Assembly: GCA_903917735.1 (NCBI GenBank)
Contig: CAIXBR010000066.1
Span: 1-32,339 of the forward strand
Length of the DNA stretch: 32,339 bases
Direction of reading: 5' to 3'
DNA from: an uncultured Elusimicrobia bacterium
GTDB taxonomy: Bacteria > Elusimicrobiota > Elusimicrobia > Elusimicrobiales > UBA9959
Every line of letters starts with the position of its first letter. Position 1 is the first letter of the stretch. This document shows, piece by piece, positions 7,863 to 15,479 of this stretch. The notes under the pieces were generated by a model. It saw only the letters and a list, made by a program, of their open reading frames with translations. It was not told the DNA's origin and made no database searches. Both the position numbers and the translations under genes were made by a program.

Positions 7863-8024
7863 GTGCTGCTGCGGCATTTAACAACAGCGGTGAAACGCAG
7901 CCGCGTAACGGCTCTTATAGGTCCTCGGCAGTGTGGCAAAACCACACTGGCCCGCCGGCTGGTGGCCCCTGAGTCGGTTAATTACTTCGATCTTGAAGAT
8001 CCGGCCAGCTTGGCCCGGCTGGGA
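7863..8024 (+). pseudogene. Truncated AAA ATPase (ATPase of DUF4143-type proteins)
   Basis: From a GTG at 7863 the frame gives LLRHLTTAVKRSRVTALIG, followed by the Walker A GPRQCGKTT and VNYFDLEDPASLARL. This is the typical start of the AAA_14/DUF4143 ATPases, which are usually about 380-450 residues. Homology ends after about 54 codons; the frame then runs into the tandem GCCGGAAA repeat and stops at 8168. No Walker B or later domain is present, so it cannot be functional. A stop codon lies just before the GTG in frame. Confidence 0.7.
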
Positions 8025-8057
8025 ACATGGACACCGATGGACACTATATGGACACCA

Positions 8058-8128
8058 AGCCGGAAAAAAGCCGGAAAGCCGGAAAAAGCCGGAAAAGCCG
8101 GAAAAAGCCGGAAAAGCCGGAAAAAAAA
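8058..8128. repeat. GCCGGAAA(n) minisatellite
   Basis: Seven head-to-tail units of GCCGG followed by three to eight A, mostly alternating between four and five A. Just before it, TGGACAC occurs three times (8028-8056). The array joins the cut end of the ATPase relic to the tRNA promoter region. It has no palindromic repeat/spacer pattern and is not CRISPR. Confidence 0.85.
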
Positions 8129-8129
8129 C

Positions 8130-8158
8130 TTAACAGGGTTTTCAAAAAATGATAAACT
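8130..8158 (+). promoter_or_regulatory. Promoter of tRNA-Phe and response regulator
   Basis: TTAACA at 8130-8135 and TAAACT at 8153-8158 are 17 bases apart. The predicted start near 8165 lies about 17 bases before the tRNA. Confidence 0.5.
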
Positions 8159-8181
8159 CTCTGTGTAACTTACCACCTTTT

Positions 8182-8253
8182 GCCGCGGTAGCTCAGTGGT
8201 AGAGCACTGGTCTGAAAAACCAGGTGTCGTTGGTTCGATCCCAACCCGCGGCA
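8182..8253 (+). tRNA. tRNA-Phe (GAA)
   Basis: The full cloverleaf folds. The acceptor GCCGCGG pairs with CCGCGGC, discriminator A; the D arm is GCTC/GAGC; the anticodon stem CTGGT/ACCAG has loop CTGAAAA, giving anticodon GAA; the variable loop is GTGTC; the T arm GTTGG/CCAAC has loop TTCGATC. It is 72 bases long and CCA is not encoded. The response regulator starts 24 bases later with no terminator between. Confidence 0.96.
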
Positions 8254-8277
8254 AATTTCCATTTAGGAGTCCGGTCT

Positions 8278-8646
8278 ATGCCTCTCCATAACAAGATACT
8301 TATCGCGGACGACGACGCCGAGATGCTCGAAACCCTCAGCAACATGCTGGAGGGGGAAGGCTACACGGTGATAAAGGCCGAGAACGGGCTTGAGGCCGTG
8401 GAACTGGCGCGCAAGGAACTCCCGGCGCTGGTGATGCTGGACATCCACATGCCGGTAATGGACGGGCTTAAGGCCTGCAAGGAAATAAAATCCGACAAGG
8501 TTACGAAAGGCATGCCGGTACTGATGCTTACCGTCGAGGGCAGCATCAACGAGATACAGCAGGCCATCAGCTACGGCGCCAGGACCTATCTTACAAAGCC
8601 CTCCAGCAAGGCCGAGATACTTAAAGTAGTTAAGAGCATAATTTAA
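8278..8646 (+). CDS. Single-domain response regulator (CheY-like)
   Basis: This 122-residue receiver-only protein has the acidic pair D11/D12 in IADDDAEM, phospho-acceptor D55 in VMLDIHMPVMDG, T85 in MLTVEG and K107 in YLTKPSS. The start is the ATG at 8278 with AGGAG at 8265-8269; the open frame reaches back into the tRNA and is not used. It appears to be transcribed from the tRNA-Phe promoter and ends at the terminator at 8667. The partner kinase is unknown; no output domain is present. Confidence 0.93.
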   Translation: MPLHNKILIADDDAEMLETLSNMLEGEGYTVIKAENGLEAVELARKELPALVMLDIHMPVMDGLKACKEIKSDKVTKGMPVLMLTVEGSINEIQQAISYGARTYLTKPSSKAEILKVVKSII

Positions 8647-8666
8647 ATACCCGTTCGCTAAGACGT

Positions 8667-8692
8667 AAAAAGGGCCCTTTCGGGCCCTTTTT
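8667..8692. terminator. Bidirectional intrinsic terminator
   Basis: AAAAAGGGCCC (8667-8677) pairs with GGGCCCTTTTT (8682-8692) around TTTC. It has a T run on both strands, so it serves the response regulator on the plus strand and the long minus-strand series ending at 8715. Confidence 0.93.
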
Positions 8693-8714
8693 ATTTTACC
8701 GGCGTGGGTTAAGG

Positions 8715-9899
8715 TTACACAACCCTTAACAGCGCGAAGTGCAGGTACTCGGTCTCCGGCATGCTGATAAGGATAGGATGATCCTTGGCCTGGCCGCGCA
8801 GTTCCACCAGCATGGCCTTCTTGCCGGCTTTCGCGACGGCGCCGGAGAGGGTTTCCACGAACATCCCGCGGGAGATGTGGTGGGAGCAAGTGGAGACCGC
8901 TAGATAACCCCCGCGCGGCAGGGCCTTTACGGCGGCGCCGGCCATACGGGAAAGCATCTTGAGGGCTTGGGGCAGGTGCTTCTTGTTGTGCACTATGTTC
9001 GGTGGGTCCAGCAGTATGAAGTCCGGTTTGTCCGGCAGCTGCCCGTTCTCAAGGGCCTCCAGCAGGCGCTCCGCCTTCTCCTTCCTGAAGATTATCTTGC
9101 CTTTAAGCCCGTTCATGGCGGCGTTCTCTTCCGCAGCCTCTATGGCCTTCTCGGAGGAGTCCACGGCCCAAACGGCCTGCGCGCCGGCCCTGGCCGCCGT
9201 AATGGCGAAGCCGCCAAGGTAAGTGTGCAGGTCCAGTACTTTGCGGCCTTCGAAGAAAGGTTCCAGCGCGGCGCGGTTCTCCCTCTGGTCGAAGTACCAG
9301 CCGGTCTTCTGCGACCCGGCCATGGGGATATTGTATTGCAGGCCGTTCTCCTCTATCTTTATCTTTTCGGGAATGGTCCCGTAGGCCGTTTCCTCGTAGG
9401 AGGTCAGCCCTTCCAGCACGCGGAACTGGTGGGTGTTCTTGTAGAAGATACCACGGGGCTTCAGCAGGTCCTTCAGCGCCTCGGTGACCTGGGCTTTAAG
9501 CAATTCCATGCCGGCGGACAGTATCTCTACGACCACGGTATCCTCATAGCGGTCCACCACCAGCCCGGGCAGGCCGTCGGATTCCCCGAAGCAGAGGCGG
9601 CAGGCGCGCTCTATGCCGAGCGTCCTGCGGTATTCCAGGGCGGCCTCCAGGCGCGTTTTGACGAAGTTCTCGGGCAGGTCCATGGTGTTCTGGACCAGCA
9701 GGCGTATGGCTATCAGACTTTTAGGGTTGAAAAATCCTACGCCGGCCGGTTTTCCGTCGGGGTAAAGCAGGCCGCATATGGTGCCGGGAGGTATGGAAGT
9801 GTCAACGGCCTCGAGTTCATTGGAGAAAACCCAGGCATGGCCGAATGCGCGTCGCTTAATGGCTTCGCGCTTTAATTTCAGTGTTTTAATGTTATTCAT
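8715..9899 (-). CDS. rlmI: RlmI-like 23S rRNA (cytosine-C5) methyltransferase
   Basis: This 394-residue class I SAM methyltransferase has the RlmI layout. An N-terminal PUA domain (about 1-75; HAWVFSNELE) precedes a linker domain, the conserved TGWYFDQRENR (199-209), SAM motif I LDLHTYLGGFA (222-232), the acidic VDSSE loop (246-250), motif IV LLDPPN (296-301) and the catalytic-cysteine motif STCSHH (336-341, C338). E. coli RlmI (396 residues) methylates C1962 of 23S rRNA; the family fit is good but the exact target base is inferred. The ATG overlaps the end of the upstream SAM hydrolase gene by eight bases with no clear SD, which suggests translational coupling. It is the last gene before the terminator. 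Confidence 0.9.
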   Translation of the reverse strand: MNNIKTLKLKREAIKRRAFGHAWVFSNELEAVDTSIPPGTICGLLYPDGKPAGVGFFNPKSLIAIRLLVQNTMDLPENFVKTRLEAALEYRRTLGIERACRLCFGESDGLPGLVVDRYEDTVVVEILSAGMELLKAQVTEALKDLLKPRGIFYKNTHQFRVLEGLTSYEETAYGTIPEKIKIEENGLQYNIPMAGSQKTGWYFDQRENRAALEPFFEGRKVLDLHTYLGGFAITAARAGAQAVWAVDSSEKAIEAAEENAAMNGLKGKIIFRKEKAERLLEALENGQLPDKPDFILLDPPNIVHNKKHLPQALKMLSRMAGAAVKALPRGGYLAVSTCSHHISRGMFVETLSGAVAKAGKKAMLVELRGQAKDHPILISMPETEYLHFALLRVV

Positions 9900-10677
9900 C
9901 GATCGATACGATGGCTTCCACCGGGGAGCCTATCTTTACGTCAAAGGCGCGCGCGAAACTGCCGTTGCGCACCGAGAATTCAAGGAAGCCGAAAGACCCT
10001 ATCAGGGCCAGGGCTTCGCCCTCGGGAACCGAGGCGTAGGTGAGCTTAAGGTCCTTCAGCATGCGGTCGGAGATATTGAACACCGCTCTGGCGCTGAGAT
10101 AGCTGCGCTTGATGTTGGTTATCACGTTGCCGAAATGGTCTATGGCGATCACCTGTCCGGTGATCCTGTTGCCGACTTTAACCGGCTGGGGGAAGGGGAA
10201 GCGGCGGTATTCCGTGAAGATCGGGCCCAGCTTCTTTTCCGGCAGGCCTTTAGCTATGGCCGCCGCCACGGGGGCCATGATGTCGCGCCCGTGGAAGGTG
10301 GAGCTGATATTTTCCATGAACAGCGAGGAATTGCTTATGAAACGTGCTTCCGTTATCTTTTCCTTCTGTTCCACCCAGCTTATAATCCCGTTGTCCGGAG
10401 CTATGAACTGGTAGTTCTCCGTGCGGGCCCAGATTATACCCCTGCCGGTGCCCACCGTCGGGTCAACTACGACCATGAAAAGGGTGTGCTTGGGCATATA
10501 CGGCATGGCGGCCATAAGATAGAAGGCCGCGGCCTGTATGTCCTGCGGCGGTACTTGGTGGGTGATGTCTATGATGGACAGGCCGGGAGCTTTCGAAAGA
10601 AGCACGCCCTTCATCGCGCCCACGAAGGGGTCGTTGGTGCCGAAATCAGAAAGCAGGGCGATGCACTTTGTTCTCAT
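9892..10677 (-). CDS. SAM hydrolase (SAM hydroxide adenosyltransferase, DUF62)
   Basis: The family cleaves S-adenosylmethionine with water to adenosine and methionine. The 261-residue length is typical. Visible motifs are LLSDFGTNDPFVG near the N-terminus, VVDPTVGTGR with D72 and R79, TFHGRDIMAP with H129, and DHFGNVITN in the C-terminal domain. D72, R79 and H129 correspond in spacing to the Asp-Arg-His catalytic set of the Pyrococcus enzyme. No halogenase-type replacement is apparent. The start has no SD; a possible internal promoter (TTGCGA, 16 bases, TATTAG on the minus strand) lies in the 72-base gap after pyrE. It overlaps the RlmI-like gene by eight bases, placing a SAM-destroying enzyme with a SAM-using one. 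Its physiological role is not settled for the family. Confidence 0.9.
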   Translation of the reverse strand: MRTKCIALLSDFGTNDPFVGAMKGVLLSKAPGLSIIDITHQVPPQDIQAAAFYLMAAMPYMPKHTLFMVVVDPTVGTGRGIIWARTENYQFIAPDNGIISWVEQKEKITEARFISNSSLFMENISSTFHGRDIMAPVAAAIAKGLPEKKLGPIFTEYRRFPFPQPVKVGNRITGQVIAIDHFGNVITNIKRSYLSARAVFNISDRMLKDLKLTYASVPEGEALALIGSFGFLEFSVRNGSFARAFDVKIGSPVEAIVSIDE

Positions 10678-10749
10678 AATTGCGAATTACACTAATATGG
10701 AATGACGACTCCTTCGCAAGCCACAGGAGAAAAACGGCTGCTGCTCCGC

Positions 10750-11346
10750 CTATTCCTGGCCGTGCATATGGTGCGCGGCCGAGCCCGGGATGGTAAGCGG
10801 CAGCTTCTGCCGGCAGAGCGGACAGTTATCGGGGGGGTAAAGCTGGAGCGGGTAGGAAATAAGCCCGCGCACCGGTACGTTCAGCGTCAGGTCGCCGGTG
10901 GAGCGGTCCACTATAGCGGCGACGCCTATTATTTTCGCGCCATAGCCCCGGGCCAGGTTTATGGCTTCGCCGCAGAGGCGGCCGGAGTTCAGCACGTCGT
11001 CCACCACCAGCACGCGTTCGCCTTCGGAGATCTTGAAGTCGCGTTTGAGGACCATCACGCCGTTTATTTTCTCGGTGAAGATGGAGCGGGCCTTTTTAAC
11101 GCGCGCCACTTCCTGGCCTATGGCCATGGAGCCCACGGAGGGGGAGATGACGACGTTTATTTCCATCGGGAACTTGGCCGCCATTTCCTTGGCTACTTTC
11201 TGCGCCAGGTGCGGGTATTGCAGCACCAGGGACGGCTGTATATAGGTCTGGGTGTGGAAGCCGGACGGGATCTGAAAATGGCCGTTGAGTATGGCCCCGT
11301 GCTCCTGGAGAAGTCCCACCACGTCAAATTTACTTAATTTGGACAT
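10750..11346 (-). CDS. pyrE: Orotate phosphoribosyltransferase
   Basis: PyrE transfers the ribose-5-phosphate of PRPP to orotate, giving OMP in pyrimidine synthesis. The 198-residue protein has the type I PRTase fold with FQIPSGFHTQTYIQP near the N-terminus (orotate region) and the PRPP loop VLVVDDVLNSG at 112-122. The C-terminal PDNCPLCR plus a PGS motif is seen in a thermophile/archaeal-like PyrE branch and may hold a metal or a disulfide. A strong SD (AGGAGG) precedes the ATG, which overlaps the stop of the AsmA-like gene by one base (TAATG). No other pyrimidine gene is in the window. Confidence 0.93.
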   Translation of the reverse strand: MSKLSKFDVVGLLQEHGAILNGHFQIPSGFHTQTYIQPSLVLQYPHLAQKVAKEMAAKFPMEINVVISPSVGSMAIGQEVARVKKARSIFTEKINGVMVLKRDFKISEGERVLVVDDVLNSGRLCGEAINLARGYGAKIIGVAAIVDRSTGDLTLNVPVRGLISYPLQLYPPDNCPLCRQKLPLTIPGSAAHHMHGQE

Positions 11347-13532
11347 TATTGCTTTCCTCCTGCGAAACGGTTTATCTTGTCGAAATCTATGTCGGCGCCT
11401 CTGCGGGCGGCCTCTTTGATGATCTTGCCGCTGTCAGTGGGACTTATCATCTTTATCTCCGGCTTTGTCATTTTACCATCTATGGTAAAAGCCAGGGCCG
11501 GTTTGCCGCTGGAGTCCGTCATGGACTCGGGCAGGCTGCCCATCGAATTGTACTTACCTGATATTGTATAAATTTTTAGGCTGGTGGTTTCGTTGGCAAA
11601 GTCTATCTGGCCGGAAGCGTAGGCCGAGAATTCCTTGCCGTCCATGTAAAAATTCCTGATATTCACCTTCCCCTCGTCGAGAGAATAGTCCACTCCTATG
11701 GAGTTAAACGAGATGTCGTCCACTTTGCTGTCGAACTTCAACGCGCCGCTCCTGTTCATCCGGTATATCAGGCGCAGCGGCATGGAAAAGATATAAAAAA
11801 CCTTGTCCTGTTCCGAGGTCTTCTGCACCTGGTAGAACGTGCCGTTGCCTGATTTTATGGAGACATCCCCGCGTATCTTGGATATATCACCCGTAATGTT
11901 CTTGAGGGACGAGGAAATATAAAAATCGTCTGCGGCGAAATATTCGTGCTTGAACTTGTCCGCCTTGTAGAGCAGCTTGAAGGCGCCATAGCCGCTGGGG
12001 ATGGAGTTCTTAAGCGTCTTCACCCAGGCCAGCTCGGCGTCGTATACATGGCTCTTTTTTTTGGGGCCGCCGTAAAGATCCCGGGAGTTAAAAATAAGGT
12101 CCTTGGCTTCGGAAAAGACCAGGTTTTTGGAGTAGCCCTTGAAATCAACTATCTTGGTGCCGGAGAACGGATGAAGTATGGCGACTACGCCTTTTACCGG
12201 GTCGCCGTTAAGCCGGCCGGAATAGTCCAGAGAGAGCTCTTCTTTGGATATTTTGGTCGCAAGTTTCAGGCCGGACAACTGGGCGCTGCCCAGGGCCAGC
12301 TTGCCGCCGATGGCCGTGATATGGCTGTTGGCGAAGTTCTCGGACAGTTGCGCGGACATCTCCAGTTCGGAGGCGGTAAGCGCGCGGTACTTGAAACCGG
12401 CCCAGAAAGTGCCGGCGGAAAAACTTGAAAGCACCGGCTTCCCGTCGTGAGAGGAGACTTTCAGGTGCACCTGGACTTTTCCCGACGGGTTGTCTACCGG
12501 CAGTTTCAGCCCGTAGCGGTCCAGCTGGGCCAGGTTCAGGGGAGGGGCGGAAATAGAGAAGTTATACGCCGGAGTGGAGGAGGAGAAGTCGAAAACCCCC
12601 TCAGCCTTTATGTTCATGGGCTTTGCGAGCAGGGCCAGTTCCACGGTCTTTGAGGCTGTGAAGACGGCGTTAAGGTCCCAGAAGGCAGGCGGGGCGGTAA
12701 AATTAAACGGGGAATTGAAAAGATAGGCCAGCTCCGTGTTTATAAAAGAAGGCGTTTCCGCCTTGAGCGACACCTGCGCCTGGCGGAAGTTCTTAAGGCC
12801 CCCGGTGAATTTGATCGTTTTGTTGAGCAGCGTCAGGTCGGCGCGCAGGTCCTTAAGTTCGGCTTTAGCCCAGTCGAACCCGGCGAAGTTTACGGTCCCC
12901 TCGGCGTAGAGCCTGCCTTCTACCGGGCGCTTGAAGGCGTCGCTTTTGAAAAAGACGGCGGCGTCGAAAGGGCAGTTCCCGTCCGGCTTGAAGTCCTTCA
13001 GCGTGGCATTCAGGCTGTTGAAGGAATAACCCGTCCCGGATTTGGCGGAATAGACGGTAAGCTCTCCGTCCTTTATTTCGGCTTTGTCTATTTTGCTGAG
13101 CATGTGGCCGCGCGCGGTGCGGCGGTAGGCGGCGAAAATATCGCTCACATTCCAGGACCCGTCGGTCCGTTTTATCAGCTCTATATGCGGGGAGACCAGG
13201 ACGACGCTGTCTATTTCTATCTTCCTCTGAAGCAGCGGCAGCAGGCGGTAGGTGGCGTAGATGTATTCCGCGCTGATAAAGTTCACGGTCTCGGGGCCGG
13301 GTTCGGTTACGATCAGGCCTTTTATCTTTATTTCGCCGGTGGCCGAAAGGCGCGCCCATTCTATATGGACGGGGCGCTTCAGTATTTCCTGGAACTGGTT
13401 GGTGACCACGGCTTCCAGGTCCGCCGGCTTGAACATGAAGTGTACCGTTATAACGGCGGTAACGGCCAGGCCCGCCGCCAGCATCAGCGGCAGGAAAATT
13501 ATTCTGGCTAGTATCTGTCTGAAAAGTTTCAT
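11346..13532 (-). CDS. AsmA-like inner-membrane-anchored protein
   Basis: This 728-residue protein has one N-terminal membrane segment (about 8-33) and a long periplasmic part rich in amphipathic beta strands. This is the architecture of the AsmA/TamB/YhdP group, thought to form grooves that carry phospholipids to the outer membrane. AsmA-type signs are the N-terminal sequence where a strand pair follows the anchor (ILKRPVHIEWARLSATGEIK, KGLIVTEPG) and the C-terminal segment with LPESMTDSSGKPALAFTIDG followed by KMTKPEIKM. The ATG overlaps the M50-like stop as ATGA and the stop overlaps the pyrE start, so expression is coupled at both ends. The family match is by layout; the substrate is unknown. 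It implies a diderm envelope. Confidence 0.8.
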   Translation of the reverse strand: MKLFRQILARIIFLPLMLAAGLAVTAVITVHFMFKPADLEAVVTNQFQEILKRPVHIEWARLSATGEIKIKGLIVTEPGPETVNFISAEYIYATYRLLPLLQRKIEIDSVVLVSPHIELIKRTDGSWNVSDIFAAYRRTARGHMLSKIDKAEIKDGELTVYSAKSGTGYSFNSLNATLKDFKPDGNCPFDAAVFFKSDAFKRPVEGRLYAEGTVNFAGFDWAKAELKDLRADLTLLNKTIKFTGGLKNFRQAQVSLKAETPSFINTELAYLFNSPFNFTAPPAFWDLNAVFTASKTVELALLAKPMNIKAEGVFDFSSSTPAYNFSISAPPLNLAQLDRYGLKLPVDNPSGKVQVHLKVSSHDGKPVLSSFSAGTFWAGFKYRALTASELEMSAQLSENFANSHITAIGGKLALGSAQLSGLKLATKISKEELSLDYSGRLNGDPVKGVVAILHPFSGTKIVDFKGYSKNLVFSEAKDLIFNSRDLYGGPKKKSHVYDAELAWVKTLKNSIPSGYGAFKLLYKADKFKHEYFAADDFYISSSLKNITGDISKIRGDVSIKSGNGTFYQVQKTSEQDKVFYIFSMPLRLIYRMNRSGALKFDSKVDDISFNSIGVDYSLDEGKVNIRNFYMDGKEFSAYASGQIDFANETTSLKIYTISGKYNSMGSLPESMTDSSGKPALAFTIDGKMTKPEIKMISPTDSGKIIKEAARRGADIDFDKINRFAGGKQ

Positions 13533-14227
13533 GACCGTATATATATTTTAGCAGTATTGACCGCATAAACAGCGGCCGAGAAAATTCCGCGGTAGGCCGC
13601 CGACTGGTCCCTCAGTACTTCAGCGGAATATCCCCTCAGGCTGATGAGTTCCGGAAAAAGCATTTTGAGCGCCGCCGCAAGCCCCGCGCAGTTCAGCAGC
13701 AGCAGCAGGGGGAGGGAAAAAACCGGGCCGCCGGCTTTTTTAAGGTCGCTCTGCACCGGCCCGCCCAGTATTTCCGCGGTGTGCAGCAGGTGGAAGGCCA
13801 GCGTAAAACCTGCGGCGCCCAGGAACCAGGGCCGCAGCGGGGCCGCGTCGAAAAAACGGCAGGCCAGCCAGTACAGCGCGGCCGCGGTCAGGGTGTAGAA
13901 TGGGATAAAGTAGGGCGCCAGGGAGATGAAGGCGTTGGTGGAATCAAGCAGCACGTAGCCGCTCCGGCTTCTTACCGATATCTTTCTCACGCGCACCCCG
14001 CTCACCAGCGCCGCCATGGCGTGGGTAAGTTCGTGCGCGGTCACGTACAGGTGTTTGCCGGAGCCCCGGATATGAAGGAGCGCGCAGGCAAGGGCGCCGG
14101 CCAGCAGCGGGAAGGTTACCCCGAATTTACCCAGCGCGGGAGCCAGCGCCGCGGCCGTGGCCCAGGCTGCCGCCAGCGCGGCTGGCGCCAGTATTATGCC
14201 GATCAGTGTTTTGATAGTGCCGCTCAT
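13529..14227 (-). CDS. M50B-like membrane metalloprotease
   Basis: This 232-residue polytopic protein has about five to six hydrophobic stretches. HELTH at 65-69 (in YVTAHELTHAMAALVSG) is the zinc-binding HExxH, placed in a membrane segment as in peptidase M50B-like proteins. D161 in GGPVQSDLKKAG is at a plausible position for the third metal ligand. It would cut a membrane-embedded or membrane-proximal substrate. No PDZ domain is present. The stop overlaps the AsmA-like start by four bases (ATGA). There is no clear SD at its own ATG, and 52 bases separate it from the gene before. Confidence 0.75.
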   Translation of the reverse strand: MSGTIKTLIGIILAPAALAAAWATAAALAPALGKFGVTFPLLAGALACALLHIRGSGKHLYVTAHELTHAMAALVSGVRVRKISVRSRSGYVLLDSTNAFISLAPYFIPFYTLTAAALYWLACRFFDAAPLRPWFLGAAGFTLAFHLLHTAEILGGPVQSDLKKAGGPVFSLPLLLLLNCAGLAAALKMLFPELISLRGYSAEVLRDQSAAYRGIFSAAVYAVNTAKIYIRS

Positions 14228-14279
14228 ATTGCCGGGCAGAAGTTAAGACGGGGCCGGTTCAATGCCGCTCGCTTCGGGG

Positions 14280-14738
14280 TTATTGCGTCATCCAGGGCTC
14301 GGCTTTTATATTCTTTGCCGCTAGCTCCGCGCGCCAGGCTGCCAGGGCCGCCGGCAGCCTGGCTTTGGCCTTGGCGGCCCACAGGTTCAGCGGGAAGCTG
14401 AAATCCTCAGCCGCGGTCTTATACCAGATATAGGCCATTTTGGCGGAGCTTTCCGAGATCCGGAAATCCCTTTCGGCTTCCAGCAGGTCCTTCTTTCTTG
14501 AAAGGCTTTCGGGGGAGATCTTTTCGTTCGTTCGGTCAAGGCCGGCCAGTTTCTCCCTTAGCACTGAGTCGTAATAGCCGGTTTTAAGGGAAGGGGTCTC
14601 CCGCCATTTTTCCTGTTTTTGGGCTTCCAGCAGCGCGCTGTGCGACCTGAGGGCCAGGTCGGCCGCCGCCAGAAATAAAAAGGCCCCGGCCGCCAGGGCG
14701 GCCAAGGCCGTCGATTTCATGATCCGGCCGGCGGGCAT
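14280..14738 (-). CDS. Small membrane-anchored hypothetical protein
   Basis: I do not recognise the family. The 152 residues begin with a hydrophobic segment (about 8-27; STALAALAAGAFLFLAAADL) that is either a signal anchor or a signal peptide. The rest is charged and largely helical (KKDLLEAERDFRISESSAKM), with aromatic residues in YIWYKTAAEDFSFPLNLW. It would face the periplasm. The ATG overlaps the response regulator stop by one base (TGATG). An alternative start is the ATG at 14720, which would put the basic residue right before the hydrophobic core. Confidence 0.6.
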   Translation of the reverse strand: MPAGRIMKSTALAALAAGAFLFLAAADLALRSHSALLEAQKQEKWRETPSLKTGYYDSVLREKLAGLDRTNEKISPESLSRKKDLLEAERDFRISESSAKMAYIWYKTAAEDFSFPLNLWAAKAKARLPAALAAWRAELAAKNIKAEPWMTQ

Positions 14739-15166
14739 CAGTGGCCCGGTTTCCTCATAGCCTGCTGTGTGTGCAGAAGCTTGTGGATCAGGGCGGTCAG
14801 GACCTGCGGTTTTACCGGTTTCTCTATGAAATCCCTGACGTTCGGCTCCTGCTTTATCATGTCGGAGGTGGAGCGGTCCGTATAGCGCCCGGTTATGATA
14901 ACTATAGGTATGGTGGAGGTCTCGTCGCTCTGCAGTTCCCGCAGTATTTCAAAGCCGCCGAATTTGGGCAGCATCAGGTCCAGGAGTATCAGGTCCGGGT
15001 TCACGGTGCGGGCCTTGTTAAGGGCTTCCTCGCCGTCGGCGGCCTTCTCGATGCGGAAGCCTTCCTTCTTTACTATGAACTCGATGAGATCCCTTACGGA
15101 TTCATCGTCGTCCACTATGAGCACCAGCTTGTCGGCAGGCATGCTGAAAGCAGCGGTATGTTCCAT
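14738..15166 (-). CDS. Single-domain response regulator
   Basis: This 142-residue receiver-only protein has acidic pocket residues D20/D21 in LIVDDDES, phospho-acceptor D63 in LLDLMLPKFGGFE, T92 in IITGRYTD and K117 in FIEKPVKP. The strong SD AAGGAGGA before the ATG at 15166 decides the start; the open frame extends 14 codons further. A C-terminal tail of about 20 residues follows the receiver. It shares its stop with the start of the next small gene. It lies between the Lrp-like ligand domain gene and envelope genes, so it may be co-regulated with them. Confidence 0.92.
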   Translation of the reverse strand: MEHTAAFSMPADKLVLIVDDDESVRDLIEFIVKKEGFRIEKAADGEEALNKARTVNPDLILLDLMLPKFGGFEILRELQSDETSTIPIVIITGRYTDRSTSDMIKQEPNVRDFIEKPVKPQVLTALIHKLLHTQQAMRKPGH

Positions 15167-15235
15167 TAATCTTCCTCCTTTATTAGGGGTGGATCGGCGG
15201 CTGGCCACTGTTATCCCCTGTGCGCTGAAACTGCT

Positions 15236-15466
15236 TTATAAATTCGTCGTGACTAGGGTCTCGGTAGTCTGCACGCCATGTATCCCGCGCACCTCGCGCA
15301 CTATCAGGCCGCTCAGCTTGTCTATGGTGTCTGATTCGGCCACCAGGATGGCGTCCCAGCCGCCGAAGGTCAGGTAGACGTCCTTCACGCCGCGGACGTT
15401 CTTTATCTGCTGCACGGCCTTCTGTTCGAGACCGGCCACCAGTTTGCAAAGTACGAAAGCTATCAT
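15236..15466 (-). CDS. Stand-alone Lrp/AsnC ligand-binding (RAM) domain protein
   Basis: The 76 residues make one alpha-beta RAM domain as in the C-terminal half of Lrp/AsnC regulators, with no helix-turn-helix. The pattern VLCKLVAGLEQKAVQQIKN, then VKDVYLTFGGWDAILVAE and the final GIHGVQTTETLV is typical. Such proteins bind amino acids and may pair with full-length Lrp-type regulators or act as metabolic sensors. A strong SD (AGGAGGGA) precedes the ATG by five bases. It lies 13 bases after the ligase gene in the gcv series, where a glycine or other amino-acid signal would make sense; that link is inference. Confidence 0.85.
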   Translation of the reverse strand: MIAFVLCKLVAGLEQKAVQQIKNVRGVKDVYLTFGGWDAILVAESDTIDKLSGLIVREVRGIHGVQTTETLVTTNL

Positions 15467-15479
15467 ATGTTCCCTCCTG

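Noticed and set aside
8058..8128. CRISPR-like array
   Set aside because: The units are about 8-13 bases with no spacers; it is a simple tandem repeat.
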